From: an uncultured Alphaproteobacteria bacterium
GTDB lineage: Bacteria > Pseudomonadota > Alphaproteobacteria > UBA2966 > CAIVPW01
Direction of reading: 5' to 3'
NCBI GenBank assembly: GCA_903907895.1
Contig: CAIVPW010000112.1
Location: 1 to 37,646, forward strand
DNA: 37,646 nt
A program made the position numbers and the translations under genes. Under the pieces are notes generated by a model. That model was not told where the DNA came from, ran no database searches, and saw only the letters and a program-made list of their open reading frames with translations. This document shows positions 1 through 7,792 of the stretch, in pieces (position 1 is the first letter of the stretch; every line of letters starts with the position of its first letter).

Positions 1-119
1 ATGCCGGCGACGAAGCTGATGGTGCAGAGGACGCCCATCAGGAGCAAGAAGCCGAACGCACTGAGCGACCGGTGCGGCCGCAGGATGGCGTCGAACAGGA
101 GCTCGCCGTCGGGATTCAT
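1..119 (-). CDS. DUF2244-like membrane protein, N-terminal fragment cut by the window edge
   Basis: The first 39 codons of a minus-strand gene start with ATG at 119 and run off the left edge. The visible peptide has a short polar start, then FDAILRPHRSLS followed by a hydrophobic segment (about residues 22-39) that looks like a first membrane helix. The pattern 'L.PHRSLS..GF' just before a helix is typical of the DUF2244 family of small integral membrane proteins, which in alphaproteobacteria are often found beside nth. Here it is divergent from nth with 95 bp between the starts. Function of the family is unknown. Only a third or less of the protein is visible, so the family call is tentative. 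Confidence 0.55.
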   Translation of the reverse strand, partial: MNPDGELLFDAILRPHRSLSAFGFLLLMGVLCTISFVAG

Positions 120-179
120 GGGGGAATGCTACGCGCGCTGGGACGGCCTGAGCAACTAGACCGCCTGGGTATCCAAAGG

Positions 180-193
180 GGTGCCGAGGCACC
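180..193. repeat. Perfect 6-bp inverted repeat upstream of nth
   Basis: GGTGCC-GA-GGCACC, a perfect inverted repeat with a 2-nt spacer, lies 21 bp upstream of the nth start. It could be an operator half-site pair or an RNA hairpin in the nth leader, but a chance palindrome in GC-rich DNA is equally possible. Confidence 0.25.
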
Positions 194-214
194 GATTCGG
201 GGTAAAACTGGCCT

Positions 215-961
215 ATGAAGCGCAGCAAGGCCCGCACGCAGGTGGATGAGTTCTTTGGCCGCCTCGCCGCCCGCAATCCCGCGCCGAAAACCGAGCTCCT
301 ATACAGCAGCCCGTTTACGCTGCTGGCTGCGGTGATGCTCTCGGCCCAGGCGACCGACGCCTCGGTCAACAAAGCGACGCCCGCGCTGTTCGCGATTGCC
401 GATACCCCGGCCAAGATGGCGGAGCTCGGGCCCGCGGGCATCCTGCCCTACATCAAAACCATCGGCCTCTACCGCACGAAGGCGAAGAACCTGGCCGCGC
501 TGTCGCAGATGCTGGTCGATAAGCATGGCGGTGTGGTGCCGGCCGACCGTGCGCTGCTGCAGGAGTTGCCGGGGGTCGGGCGCAAAACGGCGAACGTAGT
601 GCTGAACGCCGTGTTCGAGCATCCGACCATCGCCGTGGACACGCACGTGTTCCGCGTTGCGAACCGCACGGGACTGGCGCCCGGGAAGGACGTGACGGAA
701 GTCGAGGACGGCCTCGACAGGATCGTGCCGGACAAGTGGAAGATGCATGCACACCACTGGCTAATCCTGCACGGCCGCTACACGTGCACAGCCAGGCTGC
801 CGAAGTGCCCGATCTGCCCGGTCGAGGACCTGTGCCCGTACGAGCCAAAGACACCGGTGATGCCGGCGTCCGTCACGCCACGCAGCCAGCCAAAGAAAGG
901 TGGGTTCAGCCGCCCGCGCGCGGTTGCAGCATCCCCACGAGGCAAGCGCGCTCGCGGCTAG
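215..961 (+). CDS. nth: Endonuclease III (DNA glycosylase/AP lyase)
   Basis: Base-excision repair enzyme that removes oxidised pyrimidines and cleaves the AP site by beta-elimination. The 248-residue protein has the helix-hairpin-helix motif LPGVGRKTA (118-126) with the catalytic lysine at K124, the catalytic aspartate in AVDTHV (D142), and the C-terminal [4Fe-4S] loop with cysteines 191, 198, 201 and 207 in the canonical C-x6-C-x2-C-x5-C spacing. It is somewhat longer than the E. coli enzyme (about 211 residues). The extra length is a basic tail rich in Pro, Arg and Lys after residue 213, whose coding sequence overlaps the 3' end of the convergent lipoprotein gene by 56 bp. Start ATG at 215; no strong Shine-Dalgarno is visible beyond GGGGT upstream. 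Confidence 0.95.
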   Translation: MKRSKARTQVDEFFGRLAARNPAPKTELLYSSPFTLLAAVMLSAQATDASVNKATPALFAIADTPAKMAELGPAGILPYIKTIGLYRTKAKNLAALSQMLVDKHGGVVPADRALLQELPGVGRKTANVVLNAVFEHPTIAVDTHVFRVANRTGLAPGKDVTEVEDGLDRIVPDKWKMHAHHWLILHGRYTCTARLPKCPICPVEDLCPYEPKTPVMPASVTPRSQPKKGGFSRPRAVAASPRGKRARG

Positions 962-1397
962 TGTCGCGCGTGCGCGGGCCGAGCTCGGTGTACTCGACGC
1001 GCGGCGCGCCGCCACCCGCCTGGTCGTAGAGGAACACGTACAGGACGCAGCCCTGGCCCTCGAAGAGCAGCAATTCCGCGCCGGTCTCGCGCCGCGCGAT
1101 GCTGGGGCCACCGAGCAGGCCGATCACTTCCTCGCGCAGCTTGCCGTTGAGCTCGGTGGGATCGAACCCCCGGGGGGGCGGCGGAGCCGGCGGCGGCACC
1201 ACAATGGCGACCTCGGGGGCAGGCGGGGGCGGCGGAGCGGGTGGTGGTGGGGGCGGCGGTGCAACTTCAGCAGCGGGCGCTGCTGCCTGCGGCACGGGCG
1301 CCAATTGTGCGGTGGGCGCCGGCGGCGCTCCATCGAGCGGCGGTGCGACGCATGCGCCGAGCAGCAAGAGGGCAGCACCAAAGATGGCGAGCTTCAT
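906..1397 (-). CDS. Proline-rich lipoprotein with a BamE/SmpA-like C-terminal domain (uncharacterised)
   Basis: A 163-residue predicted lipoprotein. The signal peptide MKLAIFGAALLLLGAC has a clear lipobox LLGAC with the acylated cysteine at C16. Residues about 20-76 are an Ala/Pro linker with long proline runs, which could span the periplasm or peptidoglycan. The C-terminal part (about 78-160) has LxGxLxEExxxLLGGPxxxRRExG followed by GCVLYVFLYDQ. This arrangement resembles small envelope lipoproteins of alphaproteobacteria with a BamE/SmpA-like fold; that is my inference, not a database match. Its ATG overlaps the stop of the upstream EI24 gene (ATGA, 4 bp), so the two are probably cotranscribed and translationally coupled. 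Its last 56 bp overlap nth on the opposite strand. Confidence 0.75.
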   Translation of the reverse strand: MKLAIFGAALLLLGACVAPPLDGAPPAPTAQLAPVPQAAAPAAEVAPPPPPPPAPPPPPAPEVAIVVPPPAPPPPRGFDPTELNGKLREEVIGLLGGPSIARRETGAELLLFEGQGCVLYVFLYDQAGGGAPRVEYTELGPRTRDTSRERACLVGMLQPRAGG

Positions 1398-2065
1398 GGG
1401 CGCAGGCTGTGGAACAGGTGGACCATGGCAGCAGCGCCGAGCATGGGCGCGAACAGGTTCACCACAGGCACCGTGAAGAGAACGGCGAGCACCAGGCCGG
1501 CCACGTACACGCGGCCGCGGTAGGATTTGCGCAATGCGTGCGCGATGGCGGGATCGAGGTGGCGGGACGCGATCATGTCGAAATACTCGCGGCCGACAAG
1601 GTAGCCGTTGACCAGGAGGAACGCCACGGGCGCTAACGGCGGGACGAACAAGAGTGCAATGTAGAGCGGCAACAGCAGCAGATTGAGCGCAATGGCAAAC
1701 AGCGCGAAGCGTGCGCCGTGCCACAGCGCGGCGGCCGCCGACTGGGCGCGTGCCGTGGCGGCGGGATAGTGCTCGCGTTCCACCGCGTCGATCAGACTGT
1801 CGATCATGGCACCCACGAAAAACGTCGCGACGGCGGGGAACAGGATCCAAACCAGCACCAGGGTGGTGAGGCCACCGAGCAGGTCCAGCAGCGTCTGAAC
1901 CCATCGGGCCCAGCCGGTGGTGACGTGGTCGATGCCGTACTGCACGGCGATGGCCAGCACTACGAACGCCATCACGCTCAGGCCAAGCGAGCGCCATAGA
2001 ATGTTGCGGCCGGCGGGCGACCAAAGGTCGTGGCGGGCGCGGGTGAAGGGCTCGAGCAGGGTCAC
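1394..2065 (-). CDS. EI24-domain (CysZ-like) integral membrane protein
   Basis: A 223-residue polytopic inner-membrane protein starting at GTG 2065. Hydrophobic helices are evident around residues 27-45, 60-85, 115-150 and 185-215. The short motif NGYLVGREYF (about 152-161) and the following AxRHLDPA are the family hallmark of the EI24/CysZ superfamily, whose E. coli member CysZ is a sulfate transporter. The substrate here cannot be told from sequence, and many alphaproteobacterial members are not linked to cysteine genes. It is first in a two-gene operon with the proline-rich lipoprotein and is divergent from the PfkB kinase with only 57 bp between starts. Confidence 0.85.
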   Translation of the reverse strand: MTLLEPFTRARHDLWSPAGRNILWRSLGLSVMAFVVLAIAVQYGIDHVTTGWARWVQTLLDLLGGLTTLVLVWILFPAVATFFVGAMIDSLIDAVEREHYPAATARAQSAAAALWHGARFALFAIALNLLLLPLYIALLFVPPLAPVAFLLVNGYLVGREYFDMIASRHLDPAIAHALRKSYRGRVYVAGLVLAVLFTVPVVNLFAPMLGAAAMVHLFHSLRP

Positions 2066-2074
2066 GCGTCGGAC

Positions 2075-2102
2075 TTGTTAGAGCGGTTCGGGCACCTATA
2101 CT
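2075..2102 (+). promoter_or_regulatory. Sigma-70-like promoter for the PfkB kinase
   Basis: TTGTTA (2075-2080), 16-nt spacer, TATACT (2097-2102). The -10 matches 5 of 6 consensus positions. Transcription would begin near 2109, leaving a leader of about 14 nt that holds GGGGG before the ATG at 2123. Confidence 0.5.
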
Positions 2103-2122
2103 GCGGGCCTTGCGGGGGTGCC

Positions 2123-3124
2123 ATGCCAGACAAATCGCTCGACGTCGTCGCGGTGGGAAATGCCATCGTCGACATTTTGACCCAATCCGATGACGCATTC
2201 CTGTCGCGCCACGCCCTGAAAAAGGGCGCGATGACGTTGATGGAAGCGGCCCAAGCGGAGGCACTGTACGCCGCCATGGGGCCGGGCGTCGAAGTCTCGG
2301 GCGGCTCGGCTGCGAACACCATTGCCGGCATCGCGTCGCTGGGCGGCCGCACGGCGTTCATCGGCAAGGTGCGCGATGACCAGCTGGGCACCGTGTATCA
2401 GCACGACCTGCGCGCGCTCGGCGTCGAATTCCCGACCAAGGCCGCGACCCAGGGACCGGGGACGGGCCGCTGCTACATCCTGGTGACACCGGATGCGCAG
2501 CGCACCATGAACACCTACCTCGGCGCCGCCGTGGAGCTTGGGCCGTCGGACATCGACCCGGCCCTGGTGGCGCGCGCGAAGGTCTTGTACCTCGAGGGCT
2601 ACCTATGGGACCGGCCCGACGCCAAGGACGCGCTGCGCAAGGCCGCGGACGCGGCGCACAAGGCGGGCACCAAGGTGGCGTTCTCGCTGTCGGACGCGTT
2701 TTGCGTCCACCGTTGGCGCGACGAATTCCGCAAGCTGATCCAATCGCGCGTGGACATCCTGTTCGCCAATGAGACCGAGATCACGGCGTTGTACGAGGTG
2801 AACAGCTTCGACGACGCGGTGCCGCTGGTGAGGAAAGACGTGGAAGTGGCGGCGCTGACGCGCTCCGAATTGGGCGCCGTCATTGTGCACGGCGACAAGA
2901 CCGAGAAGATTGCCGCCGAGCGTGTCGCGAAGGTGGTGGACACCACCGGGGCCGGCGACCTGTATGCCGCCGGATTCCTCTCAGGCTACGTGCAAGGGAA
3001 AGACCTGGCGAACTGCGGCCGAATGGGCGCGGTCGCCGCGGCCGAGATCATCAGCCACTTCGGCGCGCGGCCGGAAACGCCGCTCAAGGACCTGATGAAG
3101 AAGAAGCTCGGCGCGACGGCCTAG
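2123..3124 (+). CDS. PfkB-family carbohydrate kinase, adenosine kinase type
   Basis: ATP-dependent kinase of the ribokinase/PfkB family. Of this type, the alphaproteobacterial members of about 330 residues are usually annotated as adenosine kinases. The 333-residue protein shows the N-terminal GNAIVDI motif, the substrate-binding GGSAANT (60-66), and the C-terminal signature DTTGAGD (273-279) with the catalytic base D279. The ATG at 2123 is chosen because it is preceded by GGGGG at good spacing and gives the family length; an upstream in-frame ATG at 2030 would lie inside the divergent EI24 gene. The stop codon is interleaved with that of the convergent HIT gene. The exact substrate (adenosine, or another nucleoside or sugar) is not proven. 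Confidence 0.9.
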   Translation: MPDKSLDVVAVGNAIVDILTQSDDAFLSRHALKKGAMTLMEAAQAEALYAAMGPGVEVSGGSAANTIAGIASLGGRTAFIGKVRDDQLGTVYQHDLRALGVEFPTKAATQGPGTGRCYILVTPDAQRTMNTYLGAAVELGPSDIDPALVARAKVLYLEGYLWDRPDAKDALRKAADAAHKAGTKVAFSLSDAFCVHRWRDEFRKLIQSRVDILFANETEITALYEVNSFDDAVPLVRKDVEVAALTRSELGAVIVHGDKTEKIAAERVAKVVDTTGAGDLYAAGFLSGYVQGKDLANCGRMGAVAAAEIISHFGARPETPLKDLMKKKLGATA

Positions 3125-3483
3125 TCGCGGGCAACCATCGGGCCGACGCGCCCGCCGCCCAGGATGTGCACGTGGAAGTGCGGCACTTCCTGGCCGCCGT
3201 TGGCACCGGTGTTGGCGACCAGACGGTAGCCAGTTTCGACGACACCGGCCTTTTTCGCCGCCTCGGCGACCGCGCTCCAAAAGCCGGTCTGCTCGGCCGG
3301 CGTGGCGCGCGTCGCGAACTCGGTGAAGTCCGTGTACTTGCCCTTCGGGATCACCAGGATGTGCACCGGGCGCGCAGGGTGGATGTCGTGGAACGCCAAT
3401 GCGTGCGCGTCCTCGAGCACCTTCTTGCTGGGGATTTCGCCGCGCAGGATCTTGGCGAACACATTGTTGTCGTCATAGGCCAT
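3121..3483 (-). CDS. HIT-family (HINT-type) purine nucleoside phosphoramidase
   Basis: A 120-residue histidine-triad protein. It starts with the DNNVFAKILRGEIPSKKV segment seen in HINT proteins and ends with the catalytic triad HFHVHILGG. HINT enzymes hydrolyse adenosine 5'-phosphoramidates and aminoacyl-AMPs. It is the last gene of the his operon: its AGGAG ribosome site (about 7-8 nt before the ATG) overlaps the hisE stop region and the gap to hisE is 11 bp. HIT genes commonly follow hisE in alphaproteobacteria, but a direct role in histidine synthesis is not established. Confidence 0.93.
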   Translation of the reverse strand: MAYDDNNVFAKILRGEIPSKKVLEDAHALAFHDIHPARPVHILVIPKGKYTDFTEFATRATPAEQTGFWSAVAEAAKKAGVVETGYRLVANTGANGGQEVPHFHVHILGGGRVGPMVARD

Positions 3484-3494
3484 GCGCGAGTCTC

Positions 3495-3815
3495 CTAGCG
3501 TGCGCGGGATGCCTTCTCGGCCACGCCCGATGTGCCCTCGCGGCGTTCCAACTCGGCGAATACTTCTTCGGGCTTAAGGCCGTGGTCCGCCAGCAGCACG
3601 AGCAGGTGGAACAGCAGGTCGGCGCTCTCGGACACGATCGCCTTGTGGTCTTCCTCCACCGCCGCGATCACCGTCTCCATCGCCTCCTCGCCGACCTTGC
3701 GTGCGATGTGCGCATGCCCGCGCCCGAACAGCGATGCCGTGTAGCTCTGCTGCGGATCGGTGCCGCGGCGCGACAGAATCGTCTGGTACAGGCGATCGAG
3801 GATGGAAGCGTCCAT
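3495..3815 (-). CDS. hisE: Phosphoribosyl-ATP pyrophosphatase
   Basis: Second step of histidine biosynthesis, PR-ATP to PR-AMP plus PPi. The 106-residue protein has the all-alpha MazG-like fold with the metal-binding signature KVGEEAMETVIAA (40-52) and ESADLLFHLLVLL (63-75). Length is normal for stand-alone HisE; there is no fused HisI domain, and hisI is not in this window. The start (ATG 3815) lies 5 bp after the hisF stop. Confidence 0.95.
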   Translation of the reverse strand: MDASILDRLYQTILSRRGTDPQQSYTASLFGRGHAHIARKVGEEAMETVIAAVEEDHKAIVSESADLLFHLLVLLADHGLKPEEVFAELERREGTSGVAEKASRAR

Positions 3816-3820
3816 GGCGG

Positions 3821-4579
3821 TCAGTTTCGCACCGGAACGCCGTGTTCGGCCAGATAGGCCTTGGCGGCCGGAATGGTGATTTCGCCGAAATGAAAGATGG
3901 ATGCGGCCAGCACCGCGGAAGCGTGCCCATCGCGGATGCCGGACAGCAAATGCTCGACACCGCCGACGCCGCCGGAGGCGATCACCGGCACCGGCACGCG
4001 GTCGGCGATGGCGCGGGTGAGCTCCAAGTCGTAGCCGCTGCGCGTGCCGTCCTTGTCCATGGAGGTGAGCAGGATTTCGCCGGCGCCGAGGCCGACGACC
4101 TGGGCGGCCCACTCGATGGCATCCTTGCCGGTGTTTTTGCGGCCGCCGTGCGTGAACACTTCCCATTTGCCGGGCGCCGTCGCACGCGCGTCGATAGCAA
4201 CGACGATGCACTGGCTGCCAAACTTCTCGGCCGACTCGCGCACGATGTCGGGGGACGCCACGGCCGCGGTGTTGAACGAGACCTTGTCGGCACCGGCCAG
4301 CAGCAGGGTGCGGACATCGGCCGACGTGCGCACGCCGCCGCCGACCGTGAGCGGCATGAAGCAGACGTCGGCGGTGCGGGCGACGACGTCGAGCAACGTG
4401 TCGCGCTGTTCGTGGCTGGCGCTGATGTCGAGAAAGCAGAGCTCGTCGGCACCTTGGGCGTCGTAGACGCGCGCTTGCTCCACCGGGTCACCAGCGTCGC
4501 GCAGGTTCACGAAGTTGATGCCCTTGACGACGCGGCCGTTGTGCACGTCGAGGCAGGGAATGACGCGCGGCTTCAGCAT
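3821..4579 (-). CDS. hisF: Imidazole glycerol phosphate synthase, cyclase subunit
   Basis: TIM-barrel cyclase that takes ammonia from HisH and converts PRFAR to imidazole glycerol phosphate and AICAR. The 252-residue protein has both catalytic aspartates at the standard positions, D11 (in IPCLDV) and D130 (in VVAID), and phosphate-binding loops GGGVRT (80-85) and SGGVGG. Its ATG shares one base with the hisA stop (TGATG), which implies translational coupling and balanced synthesis. Confidence 0.97.
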   Translation of the reverse strand: MLKPRVIPCLDVHNGRVVKGINFVNLRDAGDPVEQARVYDAQGADELCFLDISASHEQRDTLLDVVARTADVCFMPLTVGGGVRTSADVRTLLLAGADKVSFNTAAVASPDIVRESAEKFGSQCIVVAIDARATAPGKWEVFTHGGRKNTGKDAIEWAAQVVGLGAGEILLTSMDKDGTRSGYDLELTRAIADRVPVPVIASGGVGGVEHLLSGIRDGHASAVLAASIFHFGEITIPAAKAYLAEHGVPVRN

Positions 4580-5301
4580 CAGGCGGCCAGCAGTGCGAGA
4601 GCTTCGGCTGGGTCAAGGCGGCCATCGTAGATGGCGCGGCCGGCGATGACGCCGGCGATGTTCGCGTTGGCTTGCTTCAGGCGGCGGATGTCGTCGATGC
4701 CGGCGACACCGCCGGAGGCAATCACCGGGATGCGTACGGCGTTGGCAAGCGCGGCCGTGCTGTCGACGTTGACGCCCTCCAGCACGCCGTCGCGATCGAT
4801 GTCGGTGTAGATGATGCAGGCGACGCCGGAATCCTCGAAGCGTTTTGCGAGGTCGAGGACGGCAACGTCGGTCGCCTCGGCCCAGCCCTGCACGGCAACG
4901 CGGCCGCCGCGTGCGTCAATGCCGACCGCGATCTTGCCCGGCCAGCGTTTGCACGCAGCCTTCACAAGATCGGGGTCGCGCAGCGCCACGGTACCGAGCA
5001 CGACGCGGGAGATGCCCTTGGCCAACCACGATTCGATGTTGGCGAGCGTGCGGATGCCGCCGCCCAGCTGAATGTTGAGGTTCACGGCGCGCAGGACTGA
5101 TTCCACGGCGGCGGCGTTCACGGATGTGCCGGTGAACGCGCCGTTGAGATCGACGACATGGATCCAACCAAACCCTTGCGACGCGAACGCGCGCGCCTGG
5201 GCCGCAGGGTCGGTGTTGAATACCGTCGCCTGGGCCATGTCCCCGCGCACGAGCCGGACGCACTGGCCGTCCTTCAAGTCGATGGCCGGATAGAGAATCA
5301 T
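4579..5301 (-). CDS. hisA: ProFAR isomerase
   Basis: Phosphoribosylformimino-5-aminoimidazole carboxamide ribotide isomerase, the (beta-alpha)8 enzyme before HisHF. The 240-residue protein carries the catalytic aspartates D8 (in YPAIDLKDG) and D129 (in VGIDARGG), and loops GGGIRT (80-85) and ASGGV. The start ATG at 5301 overlaps the stop of the upstream GNAT gene by 4 bp. It is longer in-frame upstream only by running into the GNAT gene in another frame, so that extension is rejected. Confidence 0.97.
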   Translation of the reverse strand: MILYPAIDLKDGQCVRLVRGDMAQATVFNTDPAAQARAFASQGFGWIHVVDLNGAFTGTSVNAAAVESVLRAVNLNIQLGGGIRTLANIESWLAKGISRVVLGTVALRDPDLVKAACKRWPGKIAVGIDARGGRVAVQGWAEATDVAVLDLAKRFEDSGVACIIYTDIDRDGVLEGVNVDSTAALANAVRIPVIASGGVAGIDDIRRLKQANANIAGVIAGRAIYDGRLDPAEALALLAA

Positions 5302-5900
5302 CGGCGTTCCATCGCAGACACGGTGGCGGGTGCCGCTCCTTCGCGCACGATGGGCGTGATCTCTTTCTGATAGTAGTGACCGACGATGAAGGCGCCGTTT
5401 GCCTTGGCGTATTTCTGCTTGGTGGCCCAGCGCACGTAGCCGTGGCTCTCGTACAGCGCAATGGCAGCGGTCTGGGTGTCGCGCACGTTGAGCTCGATTG
5501 CCTCGAAACCCATCTCGGCGGCGCGCTGGTCGATGGCAGTCAGCAAGCGGCGCGCCAGGCCGTGACCGCGTGCCCACGGCGCCACGAAGAACGTGGTGAC
5601 CATGGCGGCAAAGGCTTGCGCCTCGTTGTTGGCGGGCGGGCGCACGAGCTGCGCCGAGCCGACGACAGTGCCATCGAGCCGCGCCACCACGAGCTGGCGA
5701 TCGGGCACCAGGAGCACGCCGCGCCAATAGGATTCCAGCTTGTCGCGCGGCGGCACGCGCAGCCAGCCGAAGCCGTTGCCGTCCTGAATGGCGGCCTCGG
5801 TCGCGCGGCACAGATCCTCAAGATCGGTGCCGCCGAAGCGCGTCAGCCACTCGATGCTGGTCGAGACGGCTTGTTCGGCCGCCTGCGTGTCCGCTGCCAT
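5298..5900 (-). CDS. GNAT-family N-acetyltransferase inside the his operon
   Basis: A 200-residue acetyl-CoA-dependent N-acyltransferase. The acetyl-CoA binding motif A is visible as [15 protein letters not shown] (about 107-121), followed by the beta5/alpha4 region [19 protein letters not shown] (about 137-155), where the Tyr before the turn is typical. The acceptor substrate is unknown. It sits between hisH (0 bp gap to its stop) and hisA (4 bp overlap), so it is part of the same transcript. It is not a known histidine-pathway enzyme. It may acetylate a pathway intermediate, an imidazole/amine or a protein, or may simply be a passenger. Confidence 0.88.
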   Translation of the reverse strand: MAADTQAAEQAVSTSIEWLTRFGGTDLEDLCRATEAAIQDGNGFGWLRVPPRDKLESYWRGVLLVPDRQLVVARLDGTVVGSAQLVRPPANNEAQAFAAMVTTFFVAPWARGHGLARRLLTAIDQRAAEMGFEAIELNVRDTQTAAIALYESHGYVRWATKQKYAKANGAFIVGHYYQKEITPIVREGAAPATVSAMERR

Positions 5901-6545
5901 CTAGGGACGCCACTCCAGGAAATTGCCGATGAGGGCTAGGCCGACGGCCTGGCTCTTTTCGGGGTGAAACTGGGTGCCGACGATATTGTCCCTGCCGACC
6001 ACCGCTGCAAGCGGCGACCCGTAGTCGACCTGAGCCAACACGTTGTTCTCGTTGGCGCAGGCCAGCGTGTAGCTATGCACGAAGTAGGCGTGCGAGCCGG
6101 TGTCGATGTTCTTCAGCACCGGATGCGTGGAGCGGACCTGCAGGTCGTTCCAGCCCATGTGCGGTACCTTGAGCTTGGGGCCGGAGATGGCGACGACGTC
6201 GCCCTCGATCCAGCCAAGGCCGTGATGCTCCCCGTGCTCGAACCCGCGCTCGGCCAACAGCTGCATGCCGACGCAGATGCCCAGGAACGGCTTGCCGTAA
6301 TTCAGTACCGCATGGTCGAGGGCGCTTAGCATGCCGGGCAGGTTGTCGATGCCGCGCATGCAATCGGCAAACGCGCCGACGCCGGGCAGCACGATGCGCT
6401 CGGATTCGGCCACTTCATCGGCGTCGCTGGTCACACGCACGTCGACGTCGAGGCCGCGCTCGCGCACCACGCGCTCGAATGCCTTACTGGCGGAGCGCAG
6501 ATTGCCAGAGCCGTAGTCGATGATCGCAACGCGCCGGGCAGCCAC
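5901..6545 (-). CDS. hisH: Imidazole glycerol phosphate synthase, glutaminase subunit
   Basis: Class I glutamine amidotransferase partner of HisF. The 214-residue protein has the nucleophile C91 in GICVGMQ, and the other triad residues H194 and E196 in FHPEKS. The oxyanion strand LPGVGAF (53-59) is intact. Translation starts at GTG 6545, two bases after the DUF2628 stop. The stop abuts the GNAT start directly. Confidence 0.97.
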   Translation of the reverse strand: MAARRVAIIDYGSGNLRSASKAFERVVRERGLDVDVRVTSDADEVAESERIVLPGVGAFADCMRGIDNLPGMLSALDHAVLNYGKPFLGICVGMQLLAERGFEHGEHHGLGWIEGDVVAISGPKLKVPHMGWNDLQVRSTHPVLKNIDTGSHAYFVHSYTLACANENNVLAQVDYGSPLAAVVGRDNIVGTQFHPEKSQAVGLALIGNFLEWRP

Positions 6546-6547
6546 GG

Positions 6548-6955
6548 TCAGCGGCCGAACATCATCGATCCCATCGACGCGAACAGCCGGCGCTCGGCGT
6601 CGGTGATATCAGTGCCGCCGACGATCGCCGTGAGCTCGTAGCCCGAGCGCTCCAGCGACCACTGGCGCAGATCATTGCCGTGGACGCCGAGCAGCAGCGC
6701 GAGGCCGAGCAGCAGCCACGGCAGTGCTGCGCCGCCGTCTATGGAACGGGTCAGCGTGCCGATGGCGATCAGCGCCACGATCACCAGTGCGCCCACCACC
6801 CACATGCGGTTGCTGAGCGCCCACGCCGGGCCAAAGAAGAAAGCCGGCCATGAAAAGCCGTCCTTCACCAGGACGTACAGATCGTCGGGATGGCGCGGAG
6901 CCTTCGCCCGCCCCTTTGGCTGCTGGCGTTCCAGCACGGCGTAGAAGCGCGTCAT
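6548..6955 (-). CDS. DUF2628 small membrane protein
   Basis: A 135-residue protein with two clear hydrophobic helices (about 50-66 and 76-92) after the DUF2628-type segment [19 protein letters not shown]. The family is of unknown function. In alphaproteobacteria it is frequently found between hisB and hisH, as here: a 4-bp overlap with hisB upstream and a 2-bp gap to hisH downstream. There is no visible catalytic motif. Confidence 0.85.
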   Translation of the reverse strand: MTRFYAVLERQQPKGRAKAPRHPDDLYVLVKDGFSWPAFFFGPAWALSNRMWVVGALVIVALIAIGTLTRSIDGGAALPWLLLGLALLLGVHGNDLRQWSLERSGYELTAIVGGTDITDAERRLFASMGSMMFGR

Positions 6956-7557
6956 GCGGACTTCGCACCCGCCAGCACACCCTTGGTGCTGGGAATGGCA
7001 TCGGCCTTGCGCGGATCGATCTCGAACGAGGCGCGCAACGCCTGCGCCGTCGCCTTAAAGCACGACTCGACGATGTGGTGGCTGTTCTCGCCGTACAGGT
7101 TCTCGATGTGCAGCGTGAGGCCGGCCGCCTGGGCGAATGCCTGGAAGAATTCCTTGATCAGCTGCGTGTCGAGATCGCCCAGACGCTGGGTTGGGACGGT
7201 GACGTGCCAGATCAGGTACGGGCGATCGGAGGCATCCAGCGCGACGCGCGTCAGCGTCTCGTCCATCGGCACATGCACCGAGCTGAAGCGGCGAATGCCG
7301 CGGCGGTCGCCGAGTGCCTTGTAGAGCGCCTGGCCGAGCGCAATGCCGGTGTCTTCCACGGTGTGGTGGGCGTCGATGTGCAGGTCGCCCTTGGCCTCGA
7401 TATCGAGGTCGATCAGAGAGTGGCGCGACAGCTGCTCGAGCATGTGGTCGAAGAACCCGATGCCGGTGCTGACGCGATAGACCCCGCTGCCGTCCAAGTT
7501 GACGGCGACCTTGATGCGGGTCTCGTTGGTGTTCCGCTCGACGCTCGCCTTGCGCAT
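6952..7557 (-). CDS. hisB: Imidazoleglycerol-phosphate dehydratase
   Basis: Manganese enzyme that dehydrates imidazole glycerol phosphate to imidazole acetol phosphate. The 201-residue protein is the monofunctional type without a phosphatase domain. It shows the metal-binding pair HHTVED (64-69) and a second HHIVES in the C-terminal repeat, as well as FDHML (36-40). The start ATG at 7557 gives [10 protein letters not shown], the usual family beginning. It is the first gene of the his-DUF2628-GNAT-HIT operon. Confidence 0.96.
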   Translation of the reverse strand: MRKASVERNTNETRIKVAVNLDGSGVYRVSTGIGFFDHMLEQLSRHSLIDLDIEAKGDLHIDAHHTVEDTGIALGQALYKALGDRRGIRRFSSVHVPMDETLTRVALDASDRPYLIWHVTVPTQRLGDLDTQLIKEFFQAFAQAAGLTLHIENLYGENSHHIVESCFKATAQALRASFEIDPRKADAIPSTKGVLAGAKSA

Positions 7558-7792
7558 CCCACGACCTGGTCTAGGGCCCCGTGCGCCGGTCAAGAGCCTG
7601 GGCGCGCCTGGGGAAGCCGAATCTGCGGCCCCTATAGCAGGAACCCCCCTGCCCCGCCACCGGGGCGGCGTCCAAGAGCGGGGCCGAGCCCAGCGCGCCG
7701 GCCTTGACCCTCGTTGCCGCGATCCCACATCCTGGCTCTACTTTCCCGCCGCGACCGTCTGGCCCGCGGCCATCAAACCCCCCGAGGCGACA
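7558..7792. promoter_or_regulatory. Divergent hisB / hslV intergenic region with weak promoter signals
   Basis: This 235-bp gap must hold promoters for both the his operon (minus) and hslVU (plus). On plus, TTGACC at 7704-7709 is a good -35, and a C-rich, heat-shock-like CCCACAT (7724-7730) follows at sub-optimal spacing. On minus, an extended -10-like TGCTATAGG reads from about 7639 to 7631 without a good -35. A GCCCCG-ccac-CGGGGC hairpin (7651-7666) lies between. No attenuator-type His-rich leader peptide was seen. Confidence 0.3.

Noticed and set aside
1398-2264. Upstream extension of the lipoprotein frame to about 450 codons
   Set aside because: It runs antisense or out of frame through EI24 and the kinase gene; the lipobox start at 1397 is clear.
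3701-4630. 309-codon plus-strand frame opposite hisF/hisE
   Set aside because: Antisense to two well-defined his genes, with no recognisable domain; a product of high GC content.
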